Origin: GWC2-45-44 sp041661665
GTDB lineage: Bacteria > Planctomycetota > Phycisphaerae > Sedimentisphaerales > UBA12454
Direction of reading: 5' to 3'
Assembly (NCBI GenBank): GCA_041661665.1
Contig: JBAZTW010000011.1
Coordinates: 1 to 57,268 of the forward strand
Length of the DNA stretch: 57,268 nt
Position 1 is the stretch's first letter; the number at the start of each line of letters is the position of its first letter. Positions 44,301 to 51,864 of the stretch are shown here, piece by piece. Below the pieces are notes generated by a model, which saw only the letters and a program-made list of their open reading frames with translations, searched no databases and was not told the origin of the DNA. The position numbers and the translations under genes were made by a program.

Positions 44301-44424
44301 AGGTAAAGCCAGTGTTGTTCAGCCGCTGATTACGACTGCGGATATCAACGGAGACAATGTTGTTGATTTCAAAGACCTGTCGGTAATATTTGATAGCTGG
44401 GCATCTGTGTCTTTGTGGCCGTAA
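41326..44424 (+). CDS. Large secreted beta-solenoid/LamG protein with dockerin-like C-terminus, paralogue 2
   Basis: A 1,032-residue paralogue of the protein at 36695-39751 with the same domain order: signal peptide 1-24, beta-solenoid (about 100-390), fibronectin-III-like domain from about 425, galactose-binding-like domain, LamG from about 758 to 990, terminal dockerin-like loop GDINGDNVVDFKDLSVIFD (here ADINGDNV...). The signal peptide and the segment around 410-520 are nearly identical to the paralogue, while the solenoid and the LamG domain have diverged; the LamG domain here has an extra loop (NYDTPGIQDAIAVSAADPN). ATG 41326 follows GAAAGG; an in-frame TTG at 41311 is less likely. It probably binds glycan outside the cell and is likely under control of the LacI regulator just upstream. 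Confidence 0.85.
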   Translation: MKKEAVKFVLAIIFCLFFAASSQAVNYYWMDPGQAGNAWNNAAGNWGDAAYNPLSNYPTTVDAALIYKAKECIIGTDMVGAAKALAGAVYVGGGIANINAFLTVKGEASFTSLNSGWAAAATNSRGTVRIDPGAVVTAPTVIVGNTGTAAYSTIGDCNVMGTLNVTTLSIGGASAYGNGEMTINGGTVNCTGAAAIIGSSSTSKGKLTVNSGGYIFSNGGMNIGHTAPGTTNIGRLTINGTGKVKTSNNFQIGRFGLGEVTMNGGILEQTVGTFYVGNSTASSSVTNFLQLNNDANVTGGNPLSIAAGTANTKGRLTIAGSAAKMKTIGAIIMGSATAGTGSATIELQAGTLTGMGALTINTGSALNKINITGGTLILPISQFANVNTYIGNGRIYTSYGSSRCIKVATTATQVIVTADINLLYAAYSPSPALGSTVIPCADANIVLQWLPGDGAVSHDVYGGTNYNDVNDANTSTAGIFQGNQLLGDETFELNANAIPVGQTLYWRIDEVNSTTTTKGSIWSFTREALIDSFESYITDANLQAVWGANAILQIGSPTSTVGGRGTLNLKSMEIDYSTAVAPYETKVTQTFACPRDFTGAAKSVVLYFHADKLNAAEKLFVELGDGTNLARVYYNSGDTQRITEHWSYWQFFGVPLSDFTGIDLTNITSISIGAGDGIAAGGGTGKVYIDDVRVYPSTCFAGKSALMGDIALTNSVVPIPGGDPETTITNCSIDFFDFAGLAIDWQRSGSTVTAVAPSDSNLVLRYQFEDGGGDTAADSSGKGNDGIVSWAGDWRVPGQSGDALFHDGGVFVTLPAAAFSTVTNEITISAWIRNPAGVGGTTGSPIPNSAHFFDAGKGTNTYVITTYIGWKGEADNALFGTVPFYTNYDTPGIQDAIAVSAADPNKYYGIEPGGTLRWVHYAFVKDTVKGIQQIYVDGELVAEGRGMYRSIAGITKATLGTAVWASRPFFGESDDLRIYDRALSQAEIVSLAGKASVVQPLITTADINGDNVVDFKDLSVIFDSWASVSLWP

Positions 44425-44665
44425 GCGTTTAGTTTAGTTTGATTGTTAACGAGCAGGCGTTGGGCAGTTTTGTCCAATGCCTGCTTTTTTTATAACCGTT
44501 CACGGACCCAAGCGGCTCGATTTTCGCTTTCTCATCGGGGTTTGGCATTTTTATCTTTATGCCTCATACTCATTTTTTGCGATTTAGTATCTTTGTGGCC
44601 GTAAGCGTTTAGTTTAGTTTGATTGTTAATGAGCAGGCATTGGGCAGTTTTGTCCAATGCCTGCT
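44411..44665. repeat. 75-base direct repeat covering gene end and terminator, spaced by 180 bases
   Basis: 44411-44485 (end of LamG paralogue 2, stop codon, TTTAG run and terminator stem) recurs at 44591-44665 with two mismatches. The left end of the second copy joins at TATCTTTGTGGC, which also occurs in the spacer after cassette 1 (39929-39940), so a recombination between short homologies likely made the duplication. The spacer between the copies matches 39830-39937. Confidence 0.8.
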
Positions 44666-44750
44666 TATATATCCAGTCGAGTAAAAATAATTCTTGACGA
44701 AGATGAGATTGGAACCTATAGTTAATGACAAAAAAAGTTAGGGGAACAAA
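44425..44750. other. Spacer after LamG paralogue 2
   Basis: About 325 bases without a gene. It holds terminator 2, the spacer shared with cassette 1, the duplicated gene-end/terminator segment (44591-44665), and 85 bases of unremarkable AT-rich DNA leading to the prepilin-like gene with its GGGGA ribosome-binding site. Confidence 0.65.
44452..44491 (+). terminator. Intrinsic terminator after LamG paralogue 2
   Basis: AGCAGGCGTTGG (44452-44463), ten-base loop, CCAATGCCTGCT (44474-44485) and a T-run to 44491. Matches the terminator at 39788-39829. A third stem at 44632-44665 (AGCAGGCATTGG/CCAATGCCTGCT) is perfect but has lost its T-run. Confidence 0.88.
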
Positions 44751-45584
44751 ATGGAAATAAAAATGAAAAAAGCATTTACGTTGGTTGAACTTTTGGTGGT
44801 CATATCGATTATTGCCCTCCTGTTGTCTATTATGATGCCTGCCCTGCAAAAGGCAAAAAAGCTTGGTCAGAGCAGTATCTGTTTGGCGAATATTCGACAG
44901 ATAGCGGTGGCATATCAGTGTTATTCGATAGAGAATAACGGGAAGCTCATGCCATCGCGGATAAGACAGGGCAGAAAAACCGCATGGGTACAATTTCCTC
45001 AGAATAAATATGGGGCTAATACATGGTCTCTAACAAAACAGGGAACCCTTGAGGAAAGGATATTCGGGATTACAGCGGGGCTTTTGTATCCTTATCTGAA
45101 AACTGTAAAAGTATATTTTTGCTCTGGTGATCCGAGAATGGTAGAGGGGACGCATGCGGAACGCAGCTATTCGATGATTGGATGTTTGAACGGATGGAGT
45201 AATGTGCCGGCTGAAGAGTATATGTATGACCGTCAGATAAAAAAAATGGATGAAATCAAATCCACTTCAACTTCTTATATGCTGGTTGAAGAGGCTGATT
45301 CACGAGGCTTCAATATGACCTGGTGGTCGCTCCTTGCTCCTGAGCATGGCGTGAACCCTCCAATGTGGTGGAATCCTTTAGCAGTATTACATGGCGACAG
45401 CAGCACTATAGCATTTTGTGATGGCCATGCCAGGTTATATAAATGGAGAGAAAAATTGACATTATCTCTGGCCCAAAAGCAAATGTTGCCTGGTGTGATG
45501 TATGGAGCCACCCCTGTCCTGGATGGTCAAAGGCGTGACATAGACTTTATGTATGATGGCTGGGCATACAAATATACCCCCTAA
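44751..45584 (+). CDS. Prepilin-like protein with H-X9-DG motif
   Basis: A 277-residue protein of the type common in Planctomycetes and Lentisphaerae: prepilin N-terminus (leader MEIKMKKA, then F9-T-L-V-E13 and hydrophobic helix LLVVISIIALLLSIMMP), the usual LARKASCLANLRQI-like segment (SSICLANIRQIAVAYQCY), and the C-terminal His-X9-Asp-Gly motif in LHGDSSTIAFCDGHARL. Such proteins may be processed by prepilin peptidase and exported through a type II secretion-like machine such as the one at 5-19 kb; their role is unknown. GGGGA lies six bases upstream of ATG 44751. It leads the downstream sugar-uptake genes and its -1 residue is Ala, not Gly. Confidence 0.88.
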   Translation: MEIKMKKAFTLVELLVVISIIALLLSIMMPALQKAKKLGQSSICLANIRQIAVAYQCYSIENNGKLMPSRIRQGRKTAWVQFPQNKYGANTWSLTKQGTLEERIFGITAGLLYPYLKTVKVYFCSGDPRMVEGTHAERSYSMIGCLNGWSNVPAEEYMYDRQIKKMDEIKSTSTSYMLVEEADSRGFNMTWWSLLAPEHGVNPPMWWNPLAVLHGDSSTIAFCDGHARLYKWREKLTLSLAQKQMLPGVMYGATPVLDGQRRDIDFMYDGWAYKYTP

Positions 45585-45617
45585 AGATACTGATTAACAG
45601 CCTTATTTGCCGCATCA

Positions 45618-45633
45618 TATACACAATTGTATA
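45618..45633 (+). promoter_or_regulatory. Palindrome upstream of the symporter, possible operator
   Basis: TATACA-CAAT-TGTATA, a perfect inverted repeat with 6-base arms in the 140-base spacer between the prepilin-like gene and the symporter. Size and AT-rich arms fit GntR-type operators, but no binding partner is established. Confidence 0.4.
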
Positions 45634-45724
45634 AGGCCACGCGGCGGCTAATTTAGACTATGCGCCGTATCCTTTTTGTTATGAGAGGAACATACACGCT
45701 GTAAAAAATCAGCAGGAAACGAAA

Positions 45725-47728
45725 ATGAATCTAAGCATCATAGATATTCTGATTATAGTAATTTATATGGCTGTCCTGATTGCGATAGGCATTACATATA
45801 AGCGTAAGGCAGCGAACAGTATCGAAGATTATTTTCTCGGCAACAGGTCTCTTCCCTGGTGGCTGCTGGGATTGTCTGGGATGTGCGCCTGGCTCGATAT
45901 GACCGGCACTATGGTTATTACATCATTTCTTTATCTGATGGGGCCTCGCGGATTATATATTGAGATAAGAGGCGGAACAGGGCTCATCCTGATTTTTCTT
46001 ATGCTCTACGTCGGCAAATGGCATCGTCGTTCCGGTGTAATAACCGGCGCAGAATGGATTCGCTATAGATTTGGCGGCGGGTTTTGGGGCAACTTTGCGC
46101 GTATAGCTTCGGCAATTTCAATGGTTGTTTTGTTCGTGGGAGTATTGGCATATTCCTTCAAGGGCGCCGGGTTGTTCATGTCGATGTTTTTACCGTTCAC
46201 GCCGTTTCAGTGCGCTGTCGGAATGATAATCATTACTACTATTTACGCCATAGAAGCCGGATTTTACGGAGTCGTGGTGGCTGATGTGTTTCAATCTGTA
46301 TGTATTATTTTCGGAGTAATTGCGATTACGATAATGGCCGTTGCAAAAATGGCTACCGTTGAAAATTTTGGCAATATAGCTTCATCTGTTACCGGCAATA
46401 CTGATTGGATGACTACGCTTCCGCAATGGCACACCTCTATGCCCAAGGGTTATGAGTCTTACAGTATGCTTGGTATGGTAACGATTTTTTATTTAATCAA
46501 AATGGTATTGCAGGGCGCAGGTTCTGGAATGGACCCCAAGTATTTCGGCGCAAGAAACGACCGCGAGTGCGGCCTTATCGGGTTCACCAGCGGCTGGTTC
46601 TTAATGTTACGATGGCCGCTTATGCTCGGCTTCGCTATTCTTGGAATTTTCCTGATAAAAGATATTTTTCCAGACCAATCCATCATAGCAAATGTAACAG
46701 AACTAATTAAGACATACACCGGAAATATCTCAAAAGCACAATGGCCTGATTTGATTGCTTCCATAATAAACCATCCGGATAAATATCCCAAAGAAATGTT
46801 CGCCGGCTTACAAAATCTTATGGGAGCCGATTGGAGCAGGAAACTTAGTCTGGTAAGTTATGAAGGCACGGTTGACCCTGAGAGGATTATACCTGCCGTT
46901 CTGCTGTTTAATATACCGGCTGGTTTGAAAGGTATGATAATTGTTACATTCCTGGCCGCTGCGGTATCGACGTTTAATTCGTTGATAAATACCGCGTCGG
47001 GATATTTGACAAGGGATATTTACCAGGGTTATATCCGTCCCAAAGCGGGCAATAGAGAATTGATTTATTTCAGCTATTTTTCAGGGGTTTTATTGATTGT
47101 GCTGGGCATAGTTTTGGCATACGGCACCGAAAGCATAAACGATATATGGGGCTGGATATCAATGGGGCTTATAGGCGGGTTGTCTGTTCCTTTGATTTTG
47201 AGGCTTTACTGGTGGCGGTTTAACGCCGGTGGATTTGCGATAGGAACGATGGTTGGTATTACAGCCGCTCTTGCCCAGCGTTATCTTATTCCAAAAATGA
47301 CCGAGTGGGAGCAGTTTTTATATATTTCATCGATAGGTTTTTTAGCAAGTCTGATAGGTACGTTTATTACTAAGCCTACTGATCAAAAAACGCTTGAAAA
47401 TTTTTACAAAACCACCAGACCGTTCGGATTTTGGAAGCCATTAAAGCATTTATTGACAGTCGCGCAAACAGCCGATGTGAAAAGAGAGCATTTTTACGAT
47501 ATTATTTCCCTGCCGTTTGCGTTTTTCTGGATGCTTACATTACTGCTGATTCCTATGCAGCTTTTGATAAAGTCATATCGCGGGCTGATTTATTCCATAC
47601 CTGTTTTTGTTGTGTCATTGGTCGGATTGTATTTTTTCTGGTATCGACATCTGGGCGCCAGAGATATTGAGAATAAAAAATCTGGCGATGCTAATCATGA
47701 AAATGCAACTGTTACCGTCAATTCGTAA
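45725..47728 (+). CDS. Sodium:solute symporter (SSS family)
   Basis: A 667-residue inner-membrane transporter that uses the sodium gradient to import a solute. About 14 hydrophobic segments are visible; the first, DILIIVIYMAVLIAIGITY (7-25), is followed by the family-typical EDYFLGNRSLPWWLLGLS. The core TM region with the GAGSGMDPKYFGA loop (about 262-274) resembles glycan-associated SSS members, and the FLAAAVSTFNSLINTASGYL stretch is the conserved TM9 region. Its position at the head of four glycan-active genes suggests import of a mono- or disaccharide. AGGAAACG is seven bases before ATG 45725. The next gene begins 13 bases after its stop. Confidence 0.92.
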   Translation: MNLSIIDILIIVIYMAVLIAIGITYKRKAANSIEDYFLGNRSLPWWLLGLSGMCAWLDMTGTMVITSFLYLMGPRGLYIEIRGGTGLILIFLMLYVGKWHRRSGVITGAEWIRYRFGGGFWGNFARIASAISMVVLFVGVLAYSFKGAGLFMSMFLPFTPFQCAVGMIIITTIYAIEAGFYGVVVADVFQSVCIIFGVIAITIMAVAKMATVENFGNIASSVTGNTDWMTTLPQWHTSMPKGYESYSMLGMVTIFYLIKMVLQGAGSGMDPKYFGARNDRECGLIGFTSGWFLMLRWPLMLGFAILGIFLIKDIFPDQSIIANVTELIKTYTGNISKAQWPDLIASIINHPDKYPKEMFAGLQNLMGADWSRKLSLVSYEGTVDPERIIPAVLLFNIPAGLKGMIIVTFLAAAVSTFNSLINTASGYLTRDIYQGYIRPKAGNRELIYFSYFSGVLLIVLGIVLAYGTESINDIWGWISMGLIGGLSVPLILRLYWWRFNAGGFAIGTMVGITAALAQRYLIPKMTEWEQFLYISSIGFLASLIGTFITKPTDQKTLENFYKTTRPFGFWKPLKHLLTVAQTADVKREHFYDIISLPFAFFWMLTLLLIPMQLLIKSYRGLIYSIPVFVVSLVGLYFFWYRHLGARDIENKKSGDANHENATVTVNS

Positions 47729-47741
47729 AATGGAGATGAAT

Positions 47742-48926
47742 ATGGAAAAAACTACTGTGTACAGAGTACTTTTATTTGTGATGCTGGTTTTTGCCGTGAA
47801 AGGACTTGCTGTGGACAGTAATGCTGCAGAAATTAAAAATAAGAAGCAATTAGCTGATATCATTGGCTCGACGCACGTTGCCGGTAAATATTGCTTGACA
47901 AAAAAAGATTACTTGAATGAAGGCGCTGATCAGATTCTGGCTTTAGGGTCTCGAGTGATTAAAATCTGGTTTTATGGCAAAAGACATGAACATCCGAATA
48001 ATGTATATTCCTATAATTCCGATTGGCCTGAGGTTAAAAGCCTTGTAGAGGGAGCACAGTTGCCATATTTCAAAGAATTGTTTAACAAGCCGTTTACTAC
48101 CTATATTTTGGTTGTTACTTCCCTCGGGCGGCCGGATGATTACTGGCGAAATGGCATTTCTGAAGAAAATAGAAAAGATGAAGAGAGGCAGTTCTATGAA
48201 TTGTCAAAATATCTGCTGACGGCGTATCGTGGTACGGGCAAGACTTTTGTCTTACAGCATTGGGAAGGAGACTGGATGGTCAGAGATAAAATCGATCCTA
48301 ATGTTAACCCCAGGGAAGAAGCGTTGAATAATATGGTTCTTTGGCTCAATGCCAGGCAAGCTGGAGTTAATAAAGCACGGCAAGAAGTAGAATGCAACGG
48401 AGTCAATGTTTATCATGCTGCTGAGGTTAATAGAGTGTTGTCTTCGATGGAGCAAGGCAGACCAAATATGGTTACGCGTGTATTACCGCGTATTAAAGTC
48501 GACTTGATTTCTTATTCGGCGTGGGATTCCGCGGTGGAAGAATATAAAAATCCTGACAAGTTCAAAAAAGCACTGGATTTTATAGCGGAGAAAGCAAATG
48601 ACAGTAAAGCTTTTGGGAATCGGAACGTCTATTTGGGTGAATTCGGCTGGCCGGAGAATCTGTATGGCGCTGAAGGTGCCAAGAAAACAGTGCCACAGGC
48701 TGTGACGACAGCACTTAATTGGGGCTGCCCCTACGTTGTTTATTGGCAGTTGTATTGTAATGATTTAGTTAGTCCGGAAAAACGCCCGCCGATACACAAT
48801 AACGAGGATGTTCGAGGTTTCTGGCTTATAAGACCGGATGGTTCAAAATCATGGCTTTGGAATTATTTTAATGAGTTATTGAGCAATACAAAATACTTGA
48901 AATCAACAGAAGTTAAAGAAAACTAA
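47742..48926 (+). CDS. Secreted TIM-barrel glycoside hydrolase, family unassigned
   Basis: A 394-residue exported protein (signal peptide about 1-24, LLFVMLVFAVKGLA). The remainder reads as a clan GH-A-like TIM barrel: VIKIWFYGKR (strand 1 end, 71-81), YILVVTSLGRP, the putative acid/base Glu228 in VYHAAEVNR or Glu175 in LQHWEGDW, and the putative nucleophile Glu300 in VYLGEFGWPE at strand 7. I do not recognise the family; GH5- or GH39-like are guesses. ATG 47742 is chosen because GGAG lies six bases upstream; in-frame ATGs at 47730 and 47736 are alternatives. It follows the symporter by 13 bases and precedes the GH38-like gene by 25. Confidence 0.72.
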   Translation: MEKTTVYRVLLFVMLVFAVKGLAVDSNAAEIKNKKQLADIIGSTHVAGKYCLTKKDYLNEGADQILALGSRVIKIWFYGKRHEHPNNVYSYNSDWPEVKSLVEGAQLPYFKELFNKPFTTYILVVTSLGRPDDYWRNGISEENRKDEERQFYELSKYLLTAYRGTGKTFVLQHWEGDWMVRDKIDPNVNPREEALNNMVLWLNARQAGVNKARQEVECNGVNVYHAAEVNRVLSSMEQGRPNMVTRVLPRIKVDLISYSAWDSAVEEYKNPDKFKKALDFIAEKANDSKAFGNRNVYLGEFGWPENLYGAEGAKKTVPQAVTTALNWGCPYVVYWQLYCNDLVSPEKRPPIHNNEDVRGFWLIRPDGSKSWLWNYFNELLSNTKYLKSTEVKEN

Positions 48927-48951
48927 TTATATTTAATTCGGGAATGAAACT

Positions 48952-51831
48952 ATGAGCTACAAAACCATTATACATGTTATCTCCGGCACACATTGGGACA
49001 GGGAATGGCGCTATACTGCCGATCAATCTTTGCTGCGACTGGCTGAACTGATGGATGAATTGCTGGATGTATTGGAAAAGGACGATAATTATTTATGTTT
49101 CCATCTGGATGGCGGGACCATTGTTATTGAGGATTATTTGGCAGTTCGTCCTCAAAATGCCGAACGGCTCCGCAGGTTAATACGACAGGGAAGATTGTCT
49201 ACGGTTAAATGGTACACACTTCCTGAAATGTCAACCGTGGCGCCTGAATCGCTTATAAGGAATCTCCTTATAGGCAAGCGATTGGCTGATACATTTGGCG
49301 GTTCTATGAATACAGGATATACGGCAACTTCTTACGGTCAGATATCTCAGTTGCCGCAAATCTATTCTGGATTTGGCATTGATACCGCGTTAACGTATCG
49401 CGGTACCAATAAGCATCAGGTACCGCCTATTTGTCTGTGGGAAGGGTCGGATGGTACCCGGATATGTAATATTCGTTGTTTTGACGAAGCCACACGTACT
49501 AATTGGTTTTTCTTCATCCATTATGAGTTGGTACTTAATAAAACACCTCGAGATTTGCAAACAGAATGGAAACCTGCGGAATGGCCGGTACATATGTCGG
49601 ATGAAAAGTTATATGAAACAGCTTTTCAGTTAAAGAACGAAAGCTTGGATTTCAAGAAAAATGGAGAGGATATTCAAAAAGCCCTTGCGCACTTTGTAAA
49701 ACAGGCATCTCAGCAGGCCATTGGCAATAATCTTTTGGCATTAGATATGGAAGACAATGCTTGTGCATACTCGAATCTTCCGTATTTAATTGAAACCATT
49801 AATAAGGCTCAGGATAAATATTTGGTACAGCAATCATCATTAGACGATTATGTTAAGACCATAAAAAAAGCTGTCAACCTGCAGCAGTTGCCTGTGTTAA
49901 AAGGAGAGATGCGTTATACGGCTGTTGAGGTATGCTTTAACGGCCTGTATGGTATGACTCATTCCTCCCGCATACCATTGAAACTGATGAATGATGAAGC
50001 AGAAAGAGAACTTATTAACGTAGCTGAACCTCTCTCAAGTTTCTCTTCAATAATGGGAGGTTCTTATGAACACAGCCTCCTTCGTAGGGCATGGCTGGAA
50101 CTGTTAAAAAATCACGCCCATGACAGTATTTGTGGCGCTGCGATTGAAGATGCACACAAGGATAATCCTGCCAGGTTTCGTGCCGTATGCAGTATATCGC
50201 GTGAGTGCAGCCGCAAGGCTTGTGAAGAGATATGGTGCAAGTTGGATACACAATCCTGGTTCCAAGACGGCGATATTACCATAACTTTTTTTAACACATT
50301 GCCGACAAGAAGGGTTGGAGTCCATAAGGTTATAATTGATACTCCTAATATTACTTGTGGCGATATGATAATTGAACCGTGTTCAGGCGCTGGGCCGATA
50401 AGAGATGGCGTAGATCCCGACCAAATGGTTACATATCAACAATTTGATTTGATTGATGAAGCAGGCCAAAAAGTGCCGTCTGAGACGTTGGAAAAAGAGA
50501 TTATAGAGGTGGAGGTTGAGCGTAAGCTCGATTCCAATGCAGCAGCATACAAGAATATTTTGCGTAACAGGATTTTAATGGACGTTGATATTCCGCCATT
50601 TGGATATCGAACCTATGCATTGAGGCCTTGTAAGCGAAGGTATGTTCTGAATCCACAGCCCGGCCCCGACCGTAGTTTAATCGCCAGGATGGACGGTATT
50701 CTTGAGAATGAATTTATCAAGGTGGTGATCAATCTCAATGGAACTTTCAATATTATTGATAAGCAAACAGGAAAGAATATAGAAGGGATGCATTATTTTT
50801 GTGATAGCGGCAGTATCGGAATTGCCCATCTGGACAGAGCTCCTTTAAGAGATTATACCGTAACGAGTCTCTGCAATGCGGCTGTTTTGACGCTATGTGA
50901 AAATAACACATTGCGTGCAACGTGGCGAATTGATATGACCATTAATATTCCTGCTGAAGCGGATTTAGATGGTCGAAATCGTTCAACGAAGATGGTGCCT
51001 TTGTCGATCAGTACTTTTTTAACTTTACGTAAAGGCGCAAAAAGACTTGAAATCAAAACTCATATAGATAATGTGGCGCGAGATCATCGCTTGCGTGTAA
51101 TGTTTCCAACGGATATAAAAACCGATTATGTTTATGCCGATGGTCCTTTTGACGTAATAAAACGCGGCATTCAATGGAATATTACCGGAGATAACGCTGA
51201 AGGCCATTATCCTACTCAGCCTATGAAGAAATTTGTTTCTCTGTCAGATGGTAAAAACGGAGTAGCTTTCCTAAGTAAAGGATTGAATGAATATGAGGTA
51301 ATTGATGATGCTCGTCGTACTTTGGCAGTCACGTTATTGAGAACACACAGAGCTTATATGCTGGCAAATCGAGGTTTGAAAACTCCGGAAGAATATGAAC
51401 ATCAGGCGGGACAACATTGCCTGGGGTCAATTGATTTTGAATATGCGATTTATATTCATGGAGGTAATTGGGTTGATGGCCGGGTAATAGCGGAAGCAGA
51501 GGACTTTAGGATACCCCAAAGAGTTATCCAGGGGATACCCAAAAATGGCGTGCTACCAGCTACAAACTCATTATTGTCGATATCGCCATCTGAGCATATT
51601 CAGCTTTCTGCCTTCTATAAAGTTGAAGGAACCAATAGTTATATTATGAGAGTGTGGAATAGCCATACCGAGCCTGTTCTTGGTTCGATTGAGACAAGTT
51701 TTGAAGTTAAATCAATTACCAAAGTTAGTATGGATGAAGAACGCAAAGAGAAACAATTGGTGCGAGAAGATAATGTCTGGTCATTACCACTCAGAAAATC
51801 AGAAATCGCCACGTTACTTGTGGAAATGTGA
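48952..51831 (+). CDS. GH38 alpha-mannosidase-like protein lacking the canonical nucleophile Asp
   Basis: A 959-residue protein with the GH38 architecture: N-terminal catalytic-like (beta/alpha) domain, helical bundle, then beta-sandwich domains. Zinc-binding His14 and Asp16 are in GTHWDREW and His in NHAHDSICGAAIEDAH; the LDGGTIVIEDYL (52-63) and LIRNLLIGKR segments are typical. But in the segment where family members have GYLPDSFGH-like text with the nucleophile Asp, this protein has GYTATSYGQ (122-130), with Thr126 in place of Asp. So it is probably either inactive or uses another residue. No signal peptide is visible. It follows the TIM-barrel gene by 25 bases. The usual job, release of alpha-linked mannose, cannot be assumed. 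Confidence 0.85.
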   Translation: MSYKTIIHVISGTHWDREWRYTADQSLLRLAELMDELLDVLEKDDNYLCFHLDGGTIVIEDYLAVRPQNAERLRRLIRQGRLSTVKWYTLPEMSTVAPESLIRNLLIGKRLADTFGGSMNTGYTATSYGQISQLPQIYSGFGIDTALTYRGTNKHQVPPICLWEGSDGTRICNIRCFDEATRTNWFFFIHYELVLNKTPRDLQTEWKPAEWPVHMSDEKLYETAFQLKNESLDFKKNGEDIQKALAHFVKQASQQAIGNNLLALDMEDNACAYSNLPYLIETINKAQDKYLVQQSSLDDYVKTIKKAVNLQQLPVLKGEMRYTAVEVCFNGLYGMTHSSRIPLKLMNDEAERELINVAEPLSSFSSIMGGSYEHSLLRRAWLELLKNHAHDSICGAAIEDAHKDNPARFRAVCSISRECSRKACEEIWCKLDTQSWFQDGDITITFFNTLPTRRVGVHKVIIDTPNITCGDMIIEPCSGAGPIRDGVDPDQMVTYQQFDLIDEAGQKVPSETLEKEIIEVEVERKLDSNAAAYKNILRNRILMDVDIPPFGYRTYALRPCKRRYVLNPQPGPDRSLIARMDGILENEFIKVVINLNGTFNIIDKQTGKNIEGMHYFCDSGSIGIAHLDRAPLRDYTVTSLCNAAVLTLCENNTLRATWRIDMTINIPAEADLDGRNRSTKMVPLSISTFLTLRKGAKRLEIKTHIDNVARDHRLRVMFPTDIKTDYVYADGPFDVIKRGIQWNITGDNAEGHYPTQPMKKFVSLSDGKNGVAFLSKGLNEYEVIDDARRTLAVTLLRTHRAYMLANRGLKTPEEYEHQAGQHCLGSIDFEYAIYIHGGNWVDGRVIAEAEDFRIPQRVIQGIPKNGVLPATNSLLSISPSEHIQLSAFYKVEGTNSYIMRVWNSHTEPVLGSIETSFEVKSITKVSMDEERKEKQLVREDNVWSLPLRKSEIATLLVEM

Positions 51832-51864
51832 TAACATAAACTGATTGAATGGAGGGTGTTTGAA

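Noticed and set aside
48952..51831. GH38-like gene as a decaying pseudogene
   Set aside because: The frame is intact over 959 codons, with the other family motifs preserved, so loss of function by decay is not supported.
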